From positions 1 to 12,293 of the forward strand of contig CAUHML010000098.1 in NCBI GenBank assembly GCA_959606905.1: a DNA stretch of 12,293 nt, in the 5' to 3' direction. The stretch comes from an uncultured Bacteroides sp. Its GTDB lineage: Bacteria > Bacteroidota > Bacteroidia > Bacteroidales > Bacteroidaceae. The position numbers were made by a program, and so were the translations under genes. Shown one piece after another: positions 7,732 through 12,293 of this stretch (position 1 is its first letter; every line of letters starts with the position of its first letter). The notes under the pieces are model-generated. The model was not told where the DNA came from. It was given only the letters and a program-made list of their open reading frames with translations, and did no database searches.

Positions 7732-9555
7732 ATGAAGAATATATTCTACAAACTATTTTCAATATCTCTATTGGGTGTATGCTTGATGGGATGTGAAGAT
7801 GAAACTAAGTATTTGCCTTTACCACAAGCTGTTCCTTTTACGATGACTGTCAATAATACGACTTTTGTAATGGGCGAAAAGTTAGTTGTCGATTTGGATA
7901 TTAATCCGGATAAGGATGGAAGCGAGGTTTTGGCTAACGAAGATTTTGATATTTATTTTACCGCTAAAACTGGTACGGAGGATGTGTCCGGCGTATTCAA
8001 AGATTTTCATAACATCGTTACTTTTCCGAAAGGTGAGAAGAGTATTCGTGTTGAGTTCCCTCTGAAAGAAACTGGATTGGAAGGAAGTAAAAACTTTAAT
8101 TTTGTAGCTTTTTCCCGCGGATACGAGATTGGTAACCCTAGTTTTCCTATGAAAGTGTCCGATTACTATCGGGTAAATATGGCAATACAAGGCAATGCGG
8201 ACAATATAGTAACGGAAGGTGATAAATTTGTGTTGGTAGCCAGTCTGGATAAACCGAGGGCAATACCTATTGTGGTAAGTATCAGCGCAAAAGCGGAGGA
8301 TGAGAGCTCTTTTGAAAATTTGCCCAGTGAACTGACTATTCCTGCAGGAGCGCTGAACGCAAAAACTGACCCTATATCTTTAGTTATGGATGGAGCGAAG
8401 ACAGGAGACAAGGAGTTGACATTGAATTTCACTTCAAACTCTGAAGCTAATCCGATGAAGTCTGATAAATTAGTAATTATGATGACTGACCTCGAATCTC
8501 TTGCCAATCCGGATATGTATGATCCGACCTTGGTGTATGAACATCCGGAATATCCATTTGTATCTAAAGGCAATAAAAGCAAATTCGATGCTTGGTGGGG
8601 GAGTGACAGAAGCTCGTCTGTAGAAATAACCGGAAAAACGGGTGCTAAACCTGGAACTGATTATGCTTCGTTAACTTCGCATCCCAACCAGAAATTAGCA
8701 GAGGAAGGATGGAAATTCTGGAGTGGCGTAGAGTTCCATTTTATACAAAGCTCTTTCGGGTGGAGTATGCCGACGAAGCCGAATACGTCGTTTGGTAACT
8801 ATAGGCATTGGTCTTTTAATTATATTCCAACTAAATCAATACAAGATGTGTTTGCTGCTAATCGCGATAAATGTTCTAATGTAACAGAAGACGGTACTTA
8901 TCAATTGTGGGTACAAGCTGGTTCCACACCGGGAGACGGACTTGGTGCGAGTAGAGATTACGGTTCGGCTGCTGTATATATTGGAAGAGGCGGTTCAGGT
9001 GCTTCTACCCGTTTTATACACATCAATCCGGGAATGCGTATAGAAATGAGAGTGCGTGTGACGGGAGATCGTACGGGTATTGTTCCGGTCATTGAGCTTA
9101 GAGATGCACCTGGGGGCGTATTTGATAAACAAATACAGAGAATCGATATTCTTAGAAATACGAAAGGAAACTTGGTGACACAAGGTGTTTTCTCGACAAT
9201 GGAAGATGGTACTAAAACAAGCCCACTCCCCAAAATTGGTGATTATAATATTTATTGGGTAGAATTGACTACAGATGGAATAAAAGTAGGAATCAATGGA
9301 AGTACGAATGTAGATGTCCCTTCGACAAGTTCTTGGGGTTTTGCTCCTGCAGATGGCTTGGCTTTGGATTTCCTTTTTGCTCCGGCAGACAATCGTCCGG
9401 ACGGATGGGATAGTGTATTGAAGGCTATTTCCGAACCTAAGACCGATCCGAATACACCTATGATGGAAATTGATTGGATTCGTTTTTATACGAATAGCAC
9501 GTATTCGGACGAAGGTGTGACATACTGGGCAAATGCAGGTCAATTATTCTACTAA
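7732..9555 (+). CDS. Putative surface glycan-binding lipoprotein (SGBP position)
   Basis: 607 aa. The lipobox LMGC ends at Cys21 and is followed directly by acidic residues (EDET), resembling the acidic export signal of Bacteroidota surface lipoproteins. Two consecutive beta-sandwich segments, about 37-144 and 146-252, each end in a strand preceded by a pattern like LTIPAGALNAKTDPISLV, resembling Calx-beta-like or related Ig-like modules. Residues about 265-595 form a larger beta-rich domain with many Trp and Tyr residues (Trp289, Trp290, Trp327, Trp330, Trp344, Trp360) and a closing strand MEIDWIRFY (578-586), like the last strand of concanavalin-type jelly rolls. I see no GH16 ExDxxE catalytic motif or other active site, so binding is more likely than catalysis. 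It occupies the SusE/SusF-like position after SusD. No specific family is recognised with certainty, and the function is inferred from context. Confidence 0.7.
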   Translation: MKNIFYKLFSISLLGVCLMGCEDETKYLPLPQAVPFTMTVNNTTFVMGEKLVVDLDINPDKDGSEVLANEDFDIYFTAKTGTEDVSGVFKDFHNIVTFPKGEKSIRVEFPLKETGLEGSKNFNFVAFSRGYEIGNPSFPMKVSDYYRVNMAIQGNADNIVTEGDKFVLVASLDKPRAIPIVVSISAKAEDESSFENLPSELTIPAGALNAKTDPISLVMDGAKTGDKELTLNFTSNSEANPMKSDKLVIMMTDLESLANPDMYDPTLVYEHPEYPFVSKGNKSKFDAWWGSDRSSSVEITGKTGAKPGTDYASLTSHPNQKLAEEGWKFWSGVEFHFIQSSFGWSMPTKPNTSFGNYRHWSFNYIPTKSIQDVFAANRDKCSNVTEDGTYQLWVQAGSTPGDGLGASRDYGSAAVYIGRGGSGASTRFIHINPGMRIEMRVRVTGDRTGIVPVIELRDAPGGVFDKQIQRIDILRNTKGNLVTQGVFSTMEDGTKTSPLPKIGDYNIYWVELTTDGIKVGINGSTNVDVPSTSSWGFAPADGLALDFLFAPADNRPDGWDSVLKAISEPKTDPNTPMMEIDWIRFYTNSTYSDEGVTYWANAGQLFY

Positions 9556-9587
9556 TATAGTGTTCTGCTTTCAATAGATTAATTGAT

Positions 9588-9631
9588 AAAATGTCGGAAG
9601 TCAGGTGTTTATGCATCTCTTTCGACATTTT
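9588..9631 (+). terminator. 13-bp-stem hairpin between SGBP and GH20 genes
   Basis: Bases 9588-9600 (aaaatgtcggaag) pair with 9619-9631 (cttt-cgacatttt) over 13 positions including one G-U, leaving an 18-base loop. The A run on the left and T run on the right give the outline of a factor-independent terminator or attenuator, although the stem is only moderately GC-rich. It begins 33 bases after the SGBP stop codon and ends 22 bases before the chosen GH20 start. It could end the PUL transcript, reduce read-through into GH20, or be an mRNA-processing site. No good TAnnTTTG box was found between it and GH20. Confidence 0.4.
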
Positions 9632-9653
9632 CACTCTTAAAAGTTTTATTACC

Positions 9654-11978
9654 ATGAAGAAAGAAATCTTAATTATTCTCGTGCTATTGACGTCTTTGAT
9701 TAGTATGCATGCCGCCAACTTGACATCTCCCCCTATTTCAATAGTTCCCCGTCCGGCGCAGGTCGTGCCGGGAGAGGGCAACTTTACCTTCTCTTCTCAA
9801 ACGCTGTTTTCGGTAGAGAACCATGAGCAGGCTGTCATCGTCCGCAACTTTATAAACTTATTGAAGAGAAGCTCGGGGATCACCTCACAGTTGGCAATAG
9901 GTGGCAGTGAGAAGAGCCATGTCTGCTTTACAATCGACTCTTCTTTAAAAAGCGAAGCCTATCAGTTGGCAGTTACTCCGGAACAGATTCAGGTAAAGGC
10001 ATCGGATATAAAAGGCTTTTTCTATGCATTACAGACCATCCGCCTATTGTTGCCGTCGGCTGTTGAAGGCAATCAACAGGCTAAGAATATCCGATGGAGT
10101 ATCCCCGCCGTAACCATTCAGGATGAGCCGCGCTTCGGTTATCGGGCATTGATGCTGGATGCCGCCCGTTTCTTCATCCCCAAGGAAAACGTGTTGCGTA
10201 TCATCGACTGTATGGGCATGCTCAAAATCAATACGCTTCATTTCCATCTCACGGACGATAACGGCTGGCGATTGGAAATCAAGAAATATCCCCGTTTGAC
10301 GGAAGTGGGAGCATGGAGAGTGAACCGCATGGACGTTCCCTTCTATTTCTGCCGTAACGCCGAACCGGGTGAACCCACTCCTATCGGTGGATTTTATACA
10401 CAGGAAGATATTAAAGAAATGGTCTCCTATGCTGCCGACCGCCAGATAGAAATTATCCCCGAAATAGATATGCCGGCTCACAGCAACGCTGCACTGGCTG
10501 CCTATCCGCAACTGGCCTGCCCCGTAGTAGACAGTTACATCGGAGTAATTCCGGGTTTGGGCGGAAGTAATTCGGGAGTGATTTATTGTGCCGGAAACGA
10601 TAGTGCATTTACATTCTTGCAAGATGTTTTAGATGAAGTGATGGCAATCTTCCCTTCGCGATATATTCATCTGGGAGGAGATGAGGCGCAGAAAGGGTAC
10701 TGGAAAAAATGCCCGCTTTGCCAGCAGCGGATAAAGAAAGAGCACCTTGCCAACGAAGAAGACCTGCAAGGTTACTTTATGAAACGGATGAGCGACTATG
10801 TACGCAGCAAAGGACGCGAAGTGATAGGTTGGGATGAACTGACAAATAGCAGTTTCCTGCCGGAAGGTGTTATCATCCAAGGCTGGCGCGGACTCGGTAC
10901 GGCTGCTTTGAAAGCCGCGGAAAAAGGACATCAGTTCATTATGACCCCTGCCCGCATCTTGTATCTGATTCGTTATCAAGGCCCGCAATGGTTCGAACCC
11001 CAGACCTATTTCGGAAATAACACGCTGAAAGACATCTACGATTACGAACCTGTGCAAGCGGACTGGAAACCGGAATATGCTTCTTTGTTAAAGGGCGTAC
11101 AGGCATCTATGTGGACGGAGTTCTGCAATAAGCCGGAAGATGTCGATTATTTAGTGTTCCCCCGTCTTGCCGCCCTGGCGGAAGTGGCATGGACACAGCC
11201 CGAACACAAGGACTGGACTGCGTTTTTGAAAGGACTGGATGCCTATAATGAGCATCTGACAGCTAAAGGCATCGTTTACGCCCGTTCAATGTACAACATC
11301 CAGCATACGGTAACTCCAAACGATGGAATGCTTGAAGTGAAACTGGAATGTATCCGTCCTGATATGGAGATACATTATACGACGGACGGCAGCGAACCTA
11401 CGGCAACTTCACCGCTCTACGAAAAAATAGTGCCTGTAAAAGAGGCGCTTACCCTAAAAGGTGCAACTTTTGCGTACGGCAGACAGATGGGAAAGACATT
11501 GATACTTCCTGTCCGATGGAACCTGGCTACCGCCAAACCTGTACTGGGAACCAATCCGACTGAAAAGCTCCTGACGAATGGAATACGCGGAAGCCTGAAA
11601 TATTCGGATTTCGAGTGGTGCTCATGGGCGGACAATGACTCTGTCTCTTTTACGATTGACTTGCTGAAGCCGGAAATGCTGAACACGTTGACATTGGGAT
11701 GCATCACGAACAATGGAATGGCTATCCATAAACCGGCATCCGTGAGGGTGGAAGTTTCGGATGATAACTCCAAGTTCCGCGAAGCCGTTGTGCAGAGCTT
11801 CACGTCTGAAGAGATTTTCCGTGAAGGGAATTTTATAGAAAACCTGTCATTGAAACTGGGAGGCACACAGGCCCGTTATGTACGTGTGACCGCCAAAGGT
11901 CCGGGAGTTTGTCCTGCATCTCATGTGAGACCGGGACAGACATCGAGAATCTTTTTTGATGAAGTGATGCTGGAGTAA
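9654..11978 (+). CDS. GH20 beta-N-acetylhexosaminidase, periplasmic
   Basis: 774 aa from ATG 9654. This start gives a clean signal peptide (MKKEILIILVLLTSLISMHA, cleavage near 20-21) without a lipobox, so the enzyme is probably soluble in the periplasm. An in-frame ATG at 9591 would add 21 non-signal residues and sits inside the hairpin, so it is rejected. GH20 enzymes release terminal beta-GlcNAc or GalNAc by substrate-assisted catalysis. Domain order: GH20b N-terminal domain about 27-155; catalytic barrel about 160-520 with HFHLTDDNGWRLEIKKYP (196-213), EIDMPAHS (270-277), the catalytic pair Asp343-Glu344 in HLGGDE, WDE at 393-395 and MWTEF at 486-490; a chitobiase C-terminal-like segment about 550-622 (YTTDGSEPTATSPLY); and a discoidin-like F5/8C domain about 628-774. 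It would process oligosaccharides delivered by the SusC/SusD pair. Its coding DNA is more GC-rich than the four genes before it, so it may be an older resident gene. Confidence 0.92.
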   Translation: MKKEILIILVLLTSLISMHAANLTSPPISIVPRPAQVVPGEGNFTFSSQTLFSVENHEQAVIVRNFINLLKRSSGITSQLAIGGSEKSHVCFTIDSSLKSEAYQLAVTPEQIQVKASDIKGFFYALQTIRLLLPSAVEGNQQAKNIRWSIPAVTIQDEPRFGYRALMLDAARFFIPKENVLRIIDCMGMLKINTLHFHLTDDNGWRLEIKKYPRLTEVGAWRVNRMDVPFYFCRNAEPGEPTPIGGFYTQEDIKEMVSYAADRQIEIIPEIDMPAHSNAALAAYPQLACPVVDSYIGVIPGLGGSNSGVIYCAGNDSAFTFLQDVLDEVMAIFPSRYIHLGGDEAQKGYWKKCPLCQQRIKKEHLANEEDLQGYFMKRMSDYVRSKGREVIGWDELTNSSFLPEGVIIQGWRGLGTAALKAAEKGHQFIMTPARILYLIRYQGPQWFEPQTYFGNNTLKDIYDYEPVQADWKPEYASLLKGVQASMWTEFCNKPEDVDYLVFPRLAALAEVAWTQPEHKDWTAFLKGLDAYNEHLTAKGIVYARSMYNIQHTVTPNDGMLEVKLECIRPDMEIHYTTDGSEPTATSPLYEKIVPVKEALTLKGATFAYGRQMGKTLILPVRWNLATAKPVLGTNPTEKLLTNGIRGSLKYSDFEWCSWADNDSVSFTIDLLKPEMLNTLTLGCITNNGMAIHKPASVRVEVSDDNSKFREAVVQSFTSEEIFREGNFIENLSLKLGGTQARYVRVTAKGPGVCPASHVRPGQTSRIFFDEVMLE

Positions 11979-12004
11979 GACAAGCCAGGCAGGTGTGGAG
12001 GGCG

Positions 12005-12028
12005 GCGCATAAGCGCGGATTATTTTTT
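12005..12028 (+). terminator. Weak terminator candidate after GH20
   Basis: A short GC stem (gcgc 12005-12008 pairing with gcgc 12013-12016 around ataa) is followed within a few bases by attatttttt, 26 bases after the GH20 stop. The four-pair stem is short for a factor-independent terminator, and the palindromic element further downstream is an alternative transcript end. Confidence 0.25.
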
Positions 12029-12060
12029 AAGTCTAGTAAGGTGGCGATTGATTAAATAGA

Positions 12061-12157
12061 CTATATATAGCTTGCGTGTTGGACATATAGATCCAACACG
12101 CAGGTCATATATGCCATACACATTGGATCTATATGTCCAACATGCACGGTATATAGC
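12061..12157. repeat. Palindromic intergenic element, downstream inverted pair
   Basis: Two copies of one palindromic module lie head to head. In the first, gcgtgttgga (12074-12083) pairs with tccaacacgc (12092-12101), and A/T-rich flanks extend the imperfect stem to about 12063-12112. In the second, ttgga (12123-12127) pairs with tccaa (12136-12140). The 18 bases at 12079-12096 are the exact reverse complement of 12123-12140, and similarity continues outward on both sides (ctatata near 12061; tatatag near 12150-12156). The pair can therefore form two small hairpins or one large one. It sits between convergent genes, where it could help end transcription from both sides, and is related to the element at 331-407. 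Confidence 0.75.
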
Positions 12158-12182
12158 TCCTGTAAGTAGTTGATAATTAGCG

Positions 12183-12293
12183 TTATTCTACCAGACTTTT
12201 TGCTCTTTCCAATGCTACGTTGATATTCGGACAGATATTCTCTTTTCCCAGCAACTCGTAGAATCCGGCTTTTTCCAGTACATTATGCACGTT
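12183..12293 (-). CDS. SulP-type anion transporter, C-terminal fragment
   Basis: On the minus strand, 36 codons followed by TAA (12183-12185) run in frame to the window edge, so only the C-terminus is visible. The peptide begins NVHNVLEKAGFYELLGKENI and ends NVALERAKSLVE. This resembles the last helix region of STAS domains at the C-terminus of SulP-family sulfate/anion permeases of Bacteroidota, which sit in the inner membrane. The identification rests on a short segment. The gene is convergent with GH20 and separated from it by 204 bases holding the palindromic pair, so it is probably an unrelated neighbour rather than part of the glycan operon. Start, promoter and membrane segments lie outside the window. 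Confidence 0.7.
   Translation of the reverse strand, partial: NVHNVLEKAGFYELLGKENICPNINVALERAKSLVE

Noticed and set aside
8995..9543. Long minus-strand frames opposite the operon genes, such as 182 codons here
   Set aside because: They are antisense to well-supported coding sequences, lack domains or signals, and are expected by chance opposite this codon usage.
7732..9555. GH16-like enzyme reading of the SGBP C-terminal domain
   Set aside because: The EID at 579-581 belongs to a closing strand and the ExDxxE catalytic pattern is absent, so only a fold resemblance remains.
9591..9653. N-terminal extension of the GH20 gene from ATG 9591
   Set aside because: It would add 21 residues before a clear signal peptide and begins inside the hairpin stem; ATG 9654 gives a standard exported protein.
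12183..12293. Functional link between the SulP-like transporter and sulfated-glycan use
   Set aside because: The gene is convergent, separated by a repeat, and there is no sulfatase in the window, so proximity alone does not support a link.

Overview
The window looks like Bacteroides (Bacteroidota) chromosomal DNA. Three things point there: a SusC/SusD-type outer-membrane pair, lipoprotein signal peptides with Bacteroidota-style lipoboxes, and start codons preceded by A/T-rich leaders rather than strong Shine-Dalgarno sites. The best promoter candidate also matches the Bacteroides -7 consensus TAnnTTTG. Species cannot be fixed from the sequence alone.

Layout. Positions 1-821 carry no convincing gene but are rich in repeats: a strictly 22-bp-periodic array of GTTTC/GAAAC palindromes at the left edge, then a long near-palindrome (about 331-407), then a promoter candidate just before the first gene. 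Positions 822-9555 hold four closely spaced plus-strand genes that read as one polysaccharide-utilization operon: a GH18 lipoprotein, a SusC-like TonB-dependent transporter, a SusD-like glycan-binding lipoprotein, and a second putative surface glycan-binding lipoprotein. A 98-bp gap containing a 13-bp-stem hairpin separates them from a periplasmic GH20 beta-hexosaminidase (9654-11978), whose coding DNA is visibly more GC-rich. Positions 11979-12182 contain a second palindromic element related to the one upstream. At the right edge is the C-terminal end of a convergent gene whose 36 visible residues resemble the STAS tail of a SulP-type anion transporter.

Probable joint function (inference). 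The surface GH18 enzyme cuts a GlcNAc-containing glycan, either the chitobiose core of N-glycans or a chitin-like chain. The SusD-like and second binding lipoproteins capture the product, SusC imports it, and the periplasmic GH20 removes beta-linked GlcNAc or GalNAc from the non-reducing end. No sialidase, galactosidase, mannosidase, sulfatase or sensor-regulator is present, so the natural substrate and the control protein are not defined here.

The observations most worth a second look are the 22-bp palindrome array, the related palindromic elements on both sides of the locus, and the domain order of the GH18 protein, in which a LamG-like domain appears to be inserted inside the catalytic barrel rather than appended to it.
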